From Heliomarina sp018223035 (GTDB taxonomy: Bacteria > Pseudomonadota > Alphaproteobacteria > Rhodobacterales > Rhodobacteraceae), in the NCBI GenBank assembly GCA_018223035.1, contig JAAEZD010000003.1, forward strand, positions 186,001 to 250,000: DNA of 64,000 nt, given 5' to 3'. The position numbers were made by a program, and so were the translations under genes. The notes beneath the pieces were generated by a model. The model saw only the letters and a program-made list of their open reading frames with translations. It was not told where the DNA came from and made no database searches. Position 1 is the first letter of the stretch. Every line of letters begins with the position of its first letter. Positions 25,789 to 34,847 of the stretch are shown here, one piece after another.

Positions 25789-26754
25789 TTAGCCGAGACC
25801 GGCGCGGAGGCAGTCGTGAATATGCAGCAAGCCAAGGGCCGGAGCGGGCGCGTCATGTTCGGTCACGAAGAGACAGGTGATGCCGCGCTTGTTCATGACG
25901 GCGGCACCTTCCTCGGCAAGCGCATCGGGTCGGACTGTTTGCGGGTTTCGGGTCATCACGTCCCCGGCGGTGCGGGTCATCAGCCCGTCGAGCTGGCGGC
26001 GCAGGTCACCATCGGTGATGATGCCGACGAGATTGCCACCTTCGATAACGCCCACCATGCCAAAGGATTTGCGCCCAATTTCGGCGATTGTGTCCCGCAT
26101 CGGCGTCTGCGGCGTGACCAGCGGCAGTTCCTCGGCGGCATGCATGAGGTCGCGTACCTTGGTAAGCTGCGCCCCCAGTTTGCCCCCTGGGTGAAAGTCG
26201 CGGAAATTCTCGGCCTGGAAATCGCGGTATTTCATCAGGGCGATGGCCAGCGCGTCGCCCATTGCAAGCGTCAGCGTGGTTGAGATCGACGGTACGATGC
26301 CGAACCCGCAAGCCTCGCCCATCGACGGAATCAGCAGGTGCGCGTCGGCCTGCATCATGAGCGAACTTTCCGGCTTGCTGGAAAGCCCGATCAGCGGAAT
26401 TCCGAACCGGCGGGTATAGGCGACGAGGTTGGCCAGTTCGGGTGCCTCGCCCGAATTCGAGATCGCTAGCACGACGTCGCCCTTGGAGACCATGCCGAGA
26501 TCGCCGTGGCTCGCTTCGGCCGGGTGGACGAAATGCGCGGGCGTGCCGGTGCTTGCCAGCGTCGCGGCGATCTTGCGCCCGATATGGCCGGATTTCCCGA
26601 TGCCGCTGACGATGATGCGGCCGGTCGCATCCAGCATCAGGCGCAGGGTGTCGACAAATCCCTGATCCAGCTGTCCGGCCAGCACGTCGAGCGCGCGCGC
26701 CTCGTCCGTGATGACCTGGCGCGCCGTGGCGAGGAATGACTCCGACTGGGTCAT
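25789..26754 (-). CDS. kdsD: Arabinose-5-phosphate isomerase (KpsF/KdsD, Kdo pathway)
   Basis: 321 residues. A SIS sugar-isomerase domain (about 30-180; SGIGKSGHIGRKIAATLAS, ISNSGEAPEL) is followed by a pair of CBS domains (about 200-321), the full architecture of KpsF/KdsD. It converts ribulose-5-phosphate to arabinose-5-phosphate, the first committed step to Kdo. Its ATG overlaps the stop of rnd in an ATGA. Location immediately upstream of lptC-lptA-lptB links Kdo synthesis to LPS export, and it would also supply the capsule-like locus with kdsB. Confidence 0.94.
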   Translation of the reverse strand: MTQSESFLATARQVITDEARALDVLAGQLDQGFVDTLRLMLDATGRIIVSGIGKSGHIGRKIAATLASTGTPAHFVHPAEASHGDLGMVSKGDVVLAISNSGEAPELANLVAYTRRFGIPLIGLSSKPESSLMMQADAHLLIPSMGEACGFGIVPSISTTLTLAMGDALAIALMKYRDFQAENFRDFHPGGKLGAQLTKVRDLMHAAEELPLVTPQTPMRDTIAEIGRKSFGMVGVIEGGNLVGIITDGDLRRQLDGLMTRTAGDVMTRNPQTVRPDALAEEGAAVMNKRGITCLFVTEHDAPAPALGLLHIHDCLRAGLG

Positions 26755-27365
26755 GAGTGGGCGAAGATGTCGATTTCGGGCCAGCCTTCGAGATCGAGGA
26801 GTGACCGCGTGGGCAGGAAATCGAAACAGCTTTGGGCAAGCTCGGTGCGGCCTTCGCGGGCGAGCCGCTCGTCGAGCTTTTCCTTGAGCTGGTGCAGGTA
26901 CAGAACGTCCGAAGCGGCATATTCAAGCTGCGCTTCGGTCAGCTTTTCCGCGCCCCAGTCGCTCATTTGTTGCTGCTTGGAGATATCGACGCCGATGAGT
27001 TCCTGCGTGAGGTTCTTGAGCCCGTGACGATCCGTATAGGTGCGGATAAGGCGGCTGGCGATCTTGGTGCAATAGACCGGCGCGGCCAAGGCGCCAAAGG
27101 CGTGATACATGGCGGCGATATCGAAACGCCCGAAATGAAAGAGTTTCAGCGTGTTCGGGTCGGTGAGCATCTTGCAGAGATTAGGCGCCTCGGTTTGGCC
27201 TTTGGCGACCTGCAAGATGTGGGAATTGCCGTCTCCGTCGGACATCTGGATCACGCAAAGTCGGTCGCGATGCGGGTTGAGCCCCATGGTTTCGCAGTCG
27301 ATCGCGACGATGGGGCCAAGGGTCAGCCCGTCGGGCAGGTCGTTCTGATAGAGGTGATTTGCCAC
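26751..27365 (-). CDS. rnd: Short RNase D (3'-5' exoribonuclease)
   Basis: 204 residues from a GTG at 27365 with AAGGAA about 8 bases upstream; a TTG at 27383 would add six residues but has no ribosome-binding site. The DEDD exonuclease motifs are present: IVAIDCETMG (D, E), LFHFGRFDIAAM and the later YAASDVLYLHQL (D, Y). It lacks the HRDC domains of E. coli RNase D, as is common in alphaproteobacteria. It trims tRNA and other RNA 3' ends. It is the first gene of the minus-strand envelope string. Confidence 0.9.
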   Translation of the reverse strand: MANHLYQNDLPDGLTLGPIVAIDCETMGLNPHRDRLCVIQMSDGDGNSHILQVAKGQTEAPNLCKMLTDPNTLKLFHFGRFDIAAMYHAFGALAAPVYCTKIASRLIRTYTDRHGLKNLTQELIGVDISKQQQMSDWGAEKLTEAQLEYAASDVLYLHQLKEKLDERLAREGRTELAQSCFDFLPTRSLLDLEGWPEIDIFAHS

Positions 27366-27556
27366 GCGGGTCGTTCCTTGCAAGTGCCGCTTGGGCGGCT
27401 GTCCCCGCCGAGATAGGTCTTTTTCGGCGCAAACTCAACGGGCGCGCGCGGCGAGGGCCGTTCGCCCCGGCGGGAAGACGCGACAGGTGGCAAAAATCTG
27501 TTTGTGGGGCAGGGAGCTTGTCGTAGCGTTGAACGACAGCGAAACAGGGGTGTGTG

Positions 27557-27973
27557 ATGGATGATGCTTCGGAAAAGGCGGCGCGCAAAGCGGTGATCGC
27601 GCTTGGGCGCGATGAAGGTCGGCGCTATGAGATGGGTAAGCTGACCGCCCTGTTCAAAGCGGATGAAGGCGAGACCGGCGCGGGCTATTCAGTTTCGGAA
27701 TGGCGGATGGCGCCGGGGCAGGAGGGCGTAGGTGCACATCACCACGACGCCAATGACGAGATTTTCTATGTGCTGGAAGGCACGCCCGAATTGCTGACCG
27801 GCGAGGAGTGGCGCACCTACGACGAGGGGAGCTTTATCCGGATTCCCGCCGGTGTCACCCATGATTTTCGCAATCCCGGGGCCGGGCCTGCGCGGCTGTT
27901 GAACCTGTTCATTCCAGGCGGGTTCGAGCGGAACATGCCCGAGATCGTCGCATGGTTCGCCGAAAACGCCTGA
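27557..27973 (+). CDS. Small cupin-domain protein
   Basis: 138 residues; the ATG at 27557 follows a possible GTG at 27554. Cupin motif 1 is HHHDANDEIFYVLEG with metal-ligand histidines and Glu, and motif 2 is GSFIRIPAGVTHDFRN. The fold would bind a metal, but the substrate is unknown. The gene stands alone between divergent rnd and convergent dctP and ends at a perfect hairpin. Many such proteins are dioxygenases or sugar isomerases; nothing here decides. Confidence 0.82.
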   Translation: MDDASEKAARKAVIALGRDEGRRYEMGKLTALFKADEGETGAGYSVSEWRMAPGQEGVGAHHHDANDEIFYVLEGTPELLTGEEWRTYDEGSFIRIPAGVTHDFRNPGAGPARLLNLFIPGGFERNMPEIVAWFAENA

Positions 27974-27986
27974 TTAGACACTAATA

Positions 27987-28013
27987 AGGGGCGCGAACTC
28001 ATTTCGCGCCCCT
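27987..28013. terminator. Bidirectional terminator between the cupin gene and dctP
   Basis: A perfect 11-bp stem (AGGGGCGCGAA at 27987-27997 with its complement at 28003-28013) with a 5-base loop lies between convergent stop codons (27973 and 28026). T-runs are weak on both sides, so efficiency is uncertain. Confidence 0.75.
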
Positions 28014-28025
28014 GATCGCGATGTT

Positions 28026-29066
28026 TTAGCCGCCGTGCTTTTCAATCAGGGCGCGGGCCTTTTCGATCAGCGCTTCGCCGTCGATGTCTTTCGCCGCCAT
28101 TTCCTCTTTCCAGCGTTCGATAACCGGCTGGGCCTTTTCCTTCCAGCGGGCGATTTCAGTCTCGTCGAGCTGGATGATCTCGGATCCGTTCGACAGCGCG
28201 AGTTCACGGCCCGGGTTGTCGCGTTCATACATGACCTGCGCGGCGAATTCGGACAGTTTTTGCCCGGATTCCGCATCGAGGATCGCTTTGAGATCGTCAG
28301 GCATTGCGTCGTACCTGGCTTTGTTCATCGCAAGCACGATGGTCGCGGTATAAAGTGCTTCTTTCGAGTTGGTGAATTCAGTGCCGTGACCGATCAGTTC
28401 CGACAGCTTGATCGCGGGGGTGACTTCCCACGGGATTACTGTGCCGTCGATGACGCCCTTGGACAGTGCCTCGGGGATGGCGGGGAGCGGCATGCCAACC
28501 GGGGTTGCGCCCAGTTCGCGCAGCATGTCGGTGATCACGCGGGTCGGACCTCGCATCTTAAGCCCTTCCATATCCTCGAGCTTCGTGACGCCATTGCGCG
28601 AATGTACCACTCCGGGACCATGCACCCATGCGCCGAGAATCTTGACGTCCTTGTACTCCTCTCCCTGCAAATCAGTCTCTACAAGGTCCATGAAAGCCTT
28701 GGAGGTCGCAATCGGGTCGGTCATCATGAAGGGCAGTTCAAAGACCTCGGTCTTGGGGAAACGGCCCGGCGTATAGCCCACGACAGTCATGATGAGATCG
28801 GCGGAACCGTCGATGGCCTGATCCATCAGGCTGGGAGGTGTGCCGCCAAGCGCCATTGCATCGAAATGGTCGATCTTGATGCGCCCGTCCGAGGCCTCTT
28901 CGACCCGTTCGGCCCAAGGTTTCAGGATCAGCTTTGGCACTGTCGCCGGTGCCGGCAGGAACTGGTGCAGCTTCAGTGTCACCTCTTGGGCGGTCGTTGC
29001 GGCCGGCCAAAGCGTCGACGCCAGAACAGCGGAGAATGCTGCCCCGAGCAGAGTGCGTTTCTTCAT
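28026..29066 (-). CDS. dctP: TRAP transporter substrate-binding protein, DctP family
   Basis: 346 residues with a signal peptide ending near WPAATTAQE. The DctP fold is marked by LKLHQFLPAPATVPK, WAERVEEASDGRIKIDHF and the ligand-contacting stretch MRGPTRVITDMLRELGATPVGMPL, where the Arg typically binds a carboxylate. TRAP systems import organic acids with DctQ and DctM membrane subunits. Neither subunit is nearby, so this is an orphan binding protein. It follows the P450 gene on the same strand with a 64-base gap and may be its operon partner. Confidence 0.9.
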   Translation of the reverse strand: MKKRTLLGAAFSAVLASTLWPAATTAQEVTLKLHQFLPAPATVPKLILKPWAERVEEASDGRIKIDHFDAMALGGTPPSLMDQAIDGSADLIMTVVGYTPGRFPKTEVFELPFMMTDPIATSKAFMDLVETDLQGEEYKDVKILGAWVHGPGVVHSRNGVTKLEDMEGLKMRGPTRVITDMLRELGATPVGMPLPAIPEALSKGVIDGTVIPWEVTPAIKLSELIGHGTEFTNSKEALYTATIVLAMNKARYDAMPDDLKAILDAESGQKLSEFAAQVMYERDNPGRELALSNGSEIIQLDETEIARWKEKAQPVIERWKEEMAAKDIDGEALIEKARALIEKHGG

Positions 29067-29130
29067 GGTTCTCCTCCCGAGAAAATGCGCGGGTTTGTCC
29101 CGGCGCTGTTGGTATTCGAGTTATTAGGGT

Positions 29131-30321
29131 CTAATTCAGGGTCACGGGTAACGACAGCGGCCCGCGGAAACCGAACCCGTAGAACTGGACCGCACCGGGA
29201 TCGGGCAGGGTCATATCCGGGAAGCGGTCAAACAGCATCGGCAGCATGATATTGGCCAGCATGCGCCGTGCGATATGAGTGCCCTGACAGAAATGCGGCC
29301 CGTTGCCAAAGGCCTGATGCGGGACCTTGGGACGGAAAATGTTGTATTCCTCGGGCTTGTCATAAAGCGCCTCGTCATGGCAGGCCGAGGCCTGCGAGGT
29401 CATCACCACATCGCCCTTTGGGATATGGTACCCCCGGATCACCGTGTCCTCCATCACCAGACGCGAACTGGCCTGGATCGGGGCGACCCAGCGCACACCT
29501 TCCTCGAATGCCTGCCCCCAGAGGGCGTCTTTCTTGCAGGCTTCCATCTGGTCCGGGTTGGTCATCAGCCCGTAGAGAATAGTCAGCAGGGCATCGCGCG
29601 GTTCATTGATGCCCCCGCCGATGGCGATCTTGATATTCGCGAATATCTGACTGAGCGGAATCGGATCTTCGGCGTTTACCATGACAGACAGCGCCGAGGC
29701 GTTCGGTTCGGCCTTGTGACGCGGGATCGTGGCGTGAAACAGCGCGTCCATTTCATCATTCGCGGTATCGCAAAGATCAAAGAGATCCTGCTGGTAGCCA
29801 AAGTTGCCCGCCCCGTCGATCAGGGTCTGGCTCCATCGCTCCATGTCGGCATCGCTCGCTTCTTCGATGCCAAGGAGATGTTTCAGGCAGCGGGCGGCAT
29901 AGGGTGCGGCAAGATGTTTGAACAGGTCCACGGTTTCGCCGCGCGGGAGGGAGGCGACGAAATCCTCGGCGATCTTTGTATAGATCGGTTCCCAGCAGCC
30001 CTTGATGTTCTTGCCTGCAAAGGTCGGCGCCATCGCGTTACGCTCGGTCAGATGTTCCTCGGCATCCTTGCGCATGAGCGTATGGGCGCGAAAGGCACGC
30101 TCCATCGGGGTGCTCGGGTCGTCCGAGCTGAACAGCGCCGGGTTTTCCTTGACGTATTTGGTGTCTTCGGCGCGCGTCAGCAGGGTGCGGTTGATCGATT
30201 TGATCTTGAGCACCGGGTTTTCGGCCCGCAGGCGCTTGAAAATCGAATAGGGATCGAGCGTGAGCTGCTCGATTGTAATCTCGGTATCGACGGGTGCGAC
30301 AGGCGCGAGAGTCGTTGTCAC
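29131..30321 (-). CDS. Cytochrome P450
   Basis: 396 residues from a GTG at 30321 with a strong GGGGAGGAG just upstream; an upstream TTG at 30381 would add 20 poorly placed residues. The heme Cys lies in FGNGPHFCQGTH (FxxGxHxCxG), the EGVR of the K helix fits ExxR, and the I-helix IGGGINEPRDAL replaces the common AGxDT with GGxNEPRD, which is seen in a subset of bacterial P450s. It has no membrane anchor, so it should be soluble and use ferredoxin-type partners not found here. It follows the sugar ABC permease after 79 bases. Substrate unknown. Confidence 0.92.
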   Translation of the reverse strand: MTTTLAPVAPVDTEITIEQLTLDPYSIFKRLRAENPVLKIKSINRTLLTRAEDTKYVKENPALFSSDDPSTPMERAFRAHTLMRKDAEEHLTERNAMAPTFAGKNIKGCWEPIYTKIAEDFVASLPRGETVDLFKHLAAPYAARCLKHLLGIEEASDADMERWSQTLIDGAGNFGYQQDLFDLCDTANDEMDALFHATIPRHKAEPNASALSVMVNAEDPIPLSQIFANIKIAIGGGINEPRDALLTILYGLMTNPDQMEACKKDALWGQAFEEGVRWVAPIQASSRLVMEDTVIRGYHIPKGDVVMTSQASACHDEALYDKPEEYNIFRPKVPHQAFGNGPHFCQGTHIARRMLANIMLPMLFDRFPDMTLPDPGAVQFYGFGFRGPLSLPVTLN

Positions 30322-30400
30322 GGCAGGCTCCTCCCCAGAACTGCGTGAATACAGCCTAGCGAGGGGGGGTTGATCCAGCAACCCTTTCGGTGCGCGTCAG

Positions 30401-31219
30401 TTACTTGATGCCCGAGGTTATGAAGGCTTGCAGGAATTGGCGCTGAAAAATCAGGAAAGCGAGTAAAAGTGGGGCAATGGTCATCAGGGTCGCGGCGCTG
30501 ATCATTGAAATGTCCACGCCGCTTTCCGGCGCCCCAAAGAGTGAGAGCCCAATCGTCAACGGGCGGGTGTCGGTCGAATTGGTGATGATCAGCGGCCAGA
30601 GGAAGTTGTTCCAGTGGGTCGCGACAGAAACCAGCGCATAGGCAAGGTAGGTTGGCCGTGCGACGGGTACATAGACCTTGAGCAGCACGCCCATCCATGT
30701 CGCACCTTCCACTCGTGCGGCGTCCTCAAGTTCGCGTGGCACGGATTTGAAAGCCTGACGCAATAGAAAAATACCGAAGGCGCTGGCCATGTACGGCATG
30801 GCCATGCCCAAAGTGGTGTCGAAAAGTCCAATGTTAGAGACGATTGCGTAGTTTTCGACGATCAGCACCTCGGGCAGGATAAAGAGTTGCAGGAGCACCA
30901 TGAGGAAGAGCACCTCGCGCCCGCGAAATTCGAACCGGGCAAAGGCAAAACCGGCGAGGGTGCAGAGGAGGAATTGCCCGGCGAGGACAAGCGTCACGAG
31001 AAAGATCGTATTCGTCAGGTAGTTCAGCCACGGCGCTTGCGACCAGACCGCGCGGATATTGTCGAGCGTCCAGGGCGCGGCAAGGTCGAAATCAATCGCA
31101 TGTGTCGGATCGTGGAATGCGGCCCAGATCGCGAAAAGCAGCGGAGAGATCCAAGCGAGCGCAAGGAACAGGGCACCGATGGAATCGAGACTGAATATGG
31201 GATTATTGCCAAGTTTCAT
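30401..31219 (-). CDS. Carbohydrate ABC transporter permease (MalG/UgpE type)
   Basis: 272 residues, about six transmembrane segments. The cytoplasmic EAA motif ELEDAARVEGATWMGVLLKVYVPVARP couples to the ATPase. It overlaps the partner permease (31216-32091) by 4 bases. Together with the UgpB-like binding protein and the UgpC-like ATPase it forms a complete CUT1 importer for a sugar, glycerol-phosphate or similar solute. The binding protein most resembles UgpB, but the substrate is not certain. Confidence 0.9.
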   Translation of the reverse strand: MKLGNNPIFSLDSIGALFLALAWISPLLFAIWAAFHDPTHAIDFDLAAPWTLDNIRAVWSQAPWLNYLTNTIFLVTLVLAGQFLLCTLAGFAFARFEFRGREVLFLMVLLQLFILPEVLIVENYAIVSNIGLFDTTLGMAMPYMASAFGIFLLRQAFKSVPRELEDAARVEGATWMGVLLKVYVPVARPTYLAYALVSVATHWNNFLWPLIITNSTDTRPLTIGLSLFGAPESGVDISMISAATLMTIAPLLLAFLIFQRQFLQAFITSGIK

Positions 31220-32091
31220 CGGTAATGCGCCCTTTTGTCTATAAGCCGGAACTGGATCGTGGCGACGATCCCCAGCGCGATCAGCACCAGAACTGTCATC
31301 GCGGCAGCGTGCGGCGCGTCGAGATAGGAAAAGGCGAGCTCCCAGATGTAATAGAGGATCAGCTTGGTCGCGTTATCCGGCCCTCCCTTGGTCAGGATGA
31401 ACAGGTGATCGATCAGCCGAACAGAGTTGATCAGCGCATTGACCAGAACGAACAAGGTTGTGGGCATCAGCAGTGGCAGGATAACCCGGCGCAGATAGGT
31501 CCAACGCGAGGTACCCTCGATAATCGCGGCCTCTTTCAACTCGGGCGGGATGGTTTGCAGCGCGGCGAGGTAGAAGATCATGAAAAACCCGGATTCTTTC
31601 CAGATCGTCACAAGAATAATCGACCAGAGTGCGGTTTCCGGCTGCCCCAGCCAGTTGATCGAATCAATTCCGAAAACACCGATGATGCGGTCGAACAGGC
31701 CAATCCCGGGTGTGTAGAAGAACAGCCAGAGGTTCGCGGCGGCGATCATCGGCAGCATGGTCGGCGTGAAATAGGCCGTGCGTACAAAGCTCTTCGCGGG
31801 CATCCGGGAATCGGCCCACAGCGCCATCAGCAGGGCGATGGCGATAGATACGGGGATTGTCACACCAGCATAGATCAGGTTGTTGCCGATGACTTTCCAC
31901 GTGACCGGATCGGCAAAGAGATCGGCGTAATTTCCAAGCTCGTTAAACTTGGCCGGACGGCGGGCGGAGCCGCGGGTGAACAGGCTTGACCAGAGCGTGG
32001 CGATGCTGGGGTAGAAAGCAAATGTACTGAGCAGGACAAGCGCCGGAAACAAGAGCATCCACGCGTATAGAGACTGGTTTCTGGGCTTCAT
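31216..32091 (-). CDS. Carbohydrate ABC transporter permease (MalF/UgpA type)
   Basis: 291 residues, six predicted transmembrane segments, starting with a short basic cytoplasmic tail. The EAA loop ELKEAAIIEGTSRWTYLRRVILPLLMPTTL matches the UgpA/MalF family. Its 3' end overlaps the second permease by ATGA. A pair of hairpins in the 108-base gap after the binding-protein gene probably lowers permease expression relative to the binding protein. Confidence 0.9.
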   Translation of the reverse strand: MKPRNQSLYAWMLLFPALVLLSTFAFYPSIATLWSSLFTRGSARRPAKFNELGNYADLFADPVTWKVIGNNLIYAGVTIPVSIAIALLMALWADSRMPAKSFVRTAYFTPTMLPMIAAANLWLFFYTPGIGLFDRIIGVFGIDSINWLGQPETALWSIILVTIWKESGFFMIFYLAALQTIPPELKEAAIIEGTSRWTYLRRVILPLLMPTTLFVLVNALINSVRLIDHLFILTKGGPDNATKLILYYIWELAFSYLDAPHAAAMTVLVLIALGIVATIQFRLIDKRAHYR

Positions 32092-32113
32092 CGCGGCTTT
32101 CCGTGAGGGAGGT

Positions 32114-32188
32114 CGGACGGCCCCGGGAAAGGACCGTCCGCTGTGCAGCAGGTGGCGATGGGGGCGCCACGCGGGGCCGGTTTGGCCC
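32114..32188 (-). terminator. Hairpins between binding-protein and permease genes
   Basis: Two inverted repeats: CGGACGG/CCGTCCG (32114-32120 with 32134-32140) and GGGCC/GGCCC (32174-32178 with 32184-32188). Neither has a T-run. They sit just after the binding-protein stop, a usual place for message-stabilising or attenuating hairpins. Confidence 0.45.
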
Positions 32189-32199
32189 GGCTGCGGTAG

Positions 32200-33462
32200 T
32201 TACTGATAAGGCTTCAGCAGACGTTCGGCGGTGGACTGTGCCTCGTCCAGCGCGTCCTGCGGCGACTTGGTGCCAGTCAGGACAGCCTGGATCGCGTTGT
32301 TCAGTGCCTCACGCACCCGCGCGGTTTCAAAGGTGGAGAGCTCTGGAACTGCCACTTCGAGTTGATCGCGGGCGACGAGGGCTGCCGGGAAATCGGCGCT
32401 ATAGTCCTGCAGCGCCTCGGTCTCATAGGCGGCCGGGCTGATGCCGACGTAACCCGTGGCCATCGACCATTTCGCGGCGCGTTCGGGAGCGGTCATGTAC
32501 TGGATCAGCTTGAGCGAGGCGGCTTGCTCTTCGGGGGTGGAGTCCTTGAAGAGATAGAAATTGCCGCCGCCGGTGGGCGAACCGGCACGCTTGTGCGCGG
32601 GCAGCATCGCCACGCCAAAGTCGAAATCGGCCCCGTCACGCACAGCGGTCAGGTTGCCGGTGGAGTGCCACATCATCGCGGTCTGACCCTGAAGGAAGGC
32701 CTGACGCAGCGTGCCCCATTCAATCACACCGTCCGGCATGACGCCTTCTTCCTGGGTGAGCGAGCGCCAGAAATCCAGAGCTTCGACCACGGCGGGATCG
32801 TTGAAATACGTCTCTGTACCGGCGGAATTCATCAGCTCCTTGTCGTTCTGAATCGCAAAGCACTGGAACATCCAATAGGGGTAACCGGTCGAGGGGATCA
32901 TGATGCCCCACTGGTCTTCCTTGGTCAGCGCCTTGGCGTCGGCGACCAGCTCTTCCCAGGTGGCGGGGGGCTGTTCCGGGTCCAGTCCGGCCTCGGCAAA
33001 GAGTTCCCTGTTGTAATACATGACAATTGTTGAGCGCTGGAACGGGACGCCATAGGTCTTGCCATCGATCTGCCCGTTTCGCATCAGCGCGGGGTAAAAG
33101 CTGTTCAGCCATTCCTTGTCTTCATCACTTTCGACCACATCGTCGAAGGCAACGATCAGATCACGGTCGACGAGGTCGATTGCGTCGATGGAGAACATGA
33201 CCGAAAGTTGGGGCGCATCGCCGGAATTGATCGCCGAGAGCGCGCGGACGCGGGTGTCGTCATAATTACCGGCATAGATCGCTTCGACACTGATATCGGG
33301 GTTTTCGGCCTCGAACCCTTCGATCAGCCCATCGACCACCTCGGTCAGGGCACCGCCCACAGCGACCGGGTAATACATGGTGAGGTTGGTTTCCGCCCAG
33401 CCGGGAAGGGCCGTGGCGGCAAGCGTGCCTGCGGCGGCAAGCGCATTCAGGATCGGTTTCAT
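32200..33462 (-). CDS. UgpB-like extracellular solute-binding protein
   Basis: 420 residues from the ATG at 33462 (AAGGAG six bases upstream); the frame runs open to 33687 but those residues are not a signal peptide. The signal MKPILNALAAAGTLAATALP is cleaved near GWAET. The mature N-terminus NLTMYYPVAVGGALTEVVDGLI followed by FEAENPDISVEAIYAG, and VMFSIDAIDLVDRDLI, resemble UgpB-type family 1 binding proteins. It feeds the two permeases downstream. The ligand may be glycerol-3-phosphate, a glycerophosphodiester or a sugar; the sequence does not settle it. Confidence 0.9.
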   Translation of the reverse strand: MKPILNALAAAGTLAATALPGWAETNLTMYYPVAVGGALTEVVDGLIEGFEAENPDISVEAIYAGNYDDTRVRALSAINSGDAPQLSVMFSIDAIDLVDRDLIVAFDDVVESDEDKEWLNSFYPALMRNGQIDGKTYGVPFQRSTIVMYYNRELFAEAGLDPEQPPATWEELVADAKALTKEDQWGIMIPSTGYPYWMFQCFAIQNDKELMNSAGTETYFNDPAVVEALDFWRSLTQEEGVMPDGVIEWGTLRQAFLQGQTAMMWHSTGNLTAVRDGADFDFGVAMLPAHKRAGSPTGGGNFYLFKDSTPEEQAASLKLIQYMTAPERAAKWSMATGYVGISPAAYETEALQDYSADFPAALVARDQLEVAVPELSTFETARVREALNNAIQAVLTGTKSPQDALDEAQSTAERLLKPYQ

Positions 33463-33496
33463 GAGAGCTCCTTGAGCATTTCCGTTTGTGGAGGGG

Positions 33497-34567
33497 TTAT
33501 TCTGCGGGGACGAGCGTCTTGCGATGGCGCGCGAGACGATTGCCTTTCTGGTCAAACCGGTGCGCGGCTTCGGGCTGCCAGTCGAGATCGAAGGATGTGC
33601 CGGGCGCGGGTTCGACACGCCCGGGGGCGCGTACGATGATATCGTCGCCCTCCTTGGCGCGGACATAGATGTAAGTTTCGGCACCAAGGAATTCGGTCGA
33701 GATTACCGACACGGTCAAAAGGCCCTTTTTAGGATCTACCAAATGCAACTCCTCTGCCCGGATACCGACCCGCGGCGCTTGCTCGCCTGACAGCGGCGGC
33801 ATCATCTGGATTGGCGGGGACCCGACGAAGGTGGCCGCGAATTCGGTGGTCGGATTTGCATAGATTTCAGCCGGGCTGGCGGCCTGTTCGATCTGACCGT
33901 CGCGCATCAATACAACGGTATCGGCCATCGACATCGCTTCGGTCTGGTCGTGGGTGACGTAGATGACAGTCATGCCGAGGCGGCGCTGCAGGCGGCGGAT
34001 GTCCTGACGCACGGAATGGCGTAGTTTAGCGTCGAGATTAGAGAGCGGTTCATCCATCAGGCAAAGGGGATGGCCGGCAACGACGGCGCGGGCGAGCGCG
34101 ACTCGCTGGCGCTGGCCGCCCGACAGTTGCGAAGGTTTGCGGGCCTCGAATTCTCGGAGATCGGTTAAGTCGAGCGCCTCGTTCAGACGGGCGCGACGCT
34201 CGCCAGCCGGGACACGGCGCACGCGCAGGCCGAATTCAATGTTATCTTTCACCGACAGATGCGGGAACAGCGCGTAGGACTGGAACACCATGGAGAGTCC
34301 GCGTTCGGAGGGGGCAAGCGCAGTTACATCGCGCCCGTCGATCCGGATCGAGCCGCTGTCAGGCGTCTCTAACCCGGCCAAAAGGCGCAATGTCGTGGAT
34401 TTTCCGCAGCCGGAAGGGCCGAGCAACGTGGTGAAAGACCCGCGCTGGATGTCCAGAGACAGGTCATGCACGCCAGCCCCACCGGCGAAATGGCGGTTCA
34501 GCCCGTCGATACGGATGAACGGTTCGGCGTGGGACGTGCCCGGTATGGCTGCGGCTGCATACGCCAT
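33497..34567 (-). CDS. UgpC/MalK-type ABC transporter ATPase
   Basis: 356 residues. Walker A GPSGCGKST (50-58), signature LSGGQRQRVALARA, Walker B LCLMDEPLSNLD and the switch His in VIYVTHDQTEAM are intact. The C-terminal TOBE regulatory domain (about 250-350) contains VGIRAEELHLVDP. It is the first gene of the importer operon, 34 bases ahead of the binding-protein gene. The divergent DeoR-type regulator and the repeated TTCATATGAAC motif lie just upstream, so the operon is probably under its control. Confidence 0.94.
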   Translation of the reverse strand: MAYAAAAIPGTSHAEPFIRIDGLNRHFAGGAGVHDLSLDIQRGSFTTLLGPSGCGKSTTLRLLAGLETPDSGSIRIDGRDVTALAPSERGLSMVFQSYALFPHLSVKDNIEFGLRVRRVPAGERRARLNEALDLTDLREFEARKPSQLSGGQRQRVALARAVVAGHPLCLMDEPLSNLDAKLRHSVRQDIRRLQRRLGMTVIYVTHDQTEAMSMADTVVLMRDGQIEQAASPAEIYANPTTEFAATFVGSPPIQMMPPLSGEQAPRVGIRAEELHLVDPKKGLLTVSVISTEFLGAETYIYVRAKEGDDIIVRAPGRVEPAPGTSFDLDWQPEAAHRFDQKGNRLARHRKTLVPAE

Positions 34568-34654
34568 GAAAACCTCTTGTGCGTGACGTCCTGTGGGGGA
34601 CGTGAGCTTGGGTTTAGGGGGCGGATGTGAACTGCGCTTAACAACCGTGTGACA

Positions 34655-34670
34655 TTCATATGAACGTTCA
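34655..34670. promoter_or_regulatory. Candidate operator: overlapping palindromes (TTCATATGAAC copy 1)
   Basis: TTCATATGAA (34655-34664) and TGAACGTTCA (34661-34670) are two perfect 10-bp palindromes that share TGAA. They lie about 90 bases upstream of the importer ATPase start in the divergent intergenic region. The same 11-mer TTCATATGAAC recurs at 34837-34847. Confidence 0.6.
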
Positions 34671-34836
34671 TTTCTCTGGTTTTGAAAGAGGACAGGTTAC
34701 CGGTTTTACATCAGAAGTCGGGCAATTGAGCTTTTAGGGCCTAATTGCAGAGAGCTTTCGGGCCAATGGAGTTATGACCTGTCATGGAGATGCAATAATT
34801 GCCGCTTAGATCTGCTCGAGCGAATGATAAGTGGTT

Positions 34837-34847
34837 TTCATATGAAC
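34837..34847. promoter_or_regulatory. Candidate operator (TTCATATGAAC copy 2) at the regulator start
   Basis: The 11-mer TTCATATGAAC is repeated exactly and contains the regulator's ATG at 34842. Binding here would block the regulator's own translation start region, which fits autorepression. That it is bound by the adjacent DeoR-type protein is inference. Confidence 0.55.
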
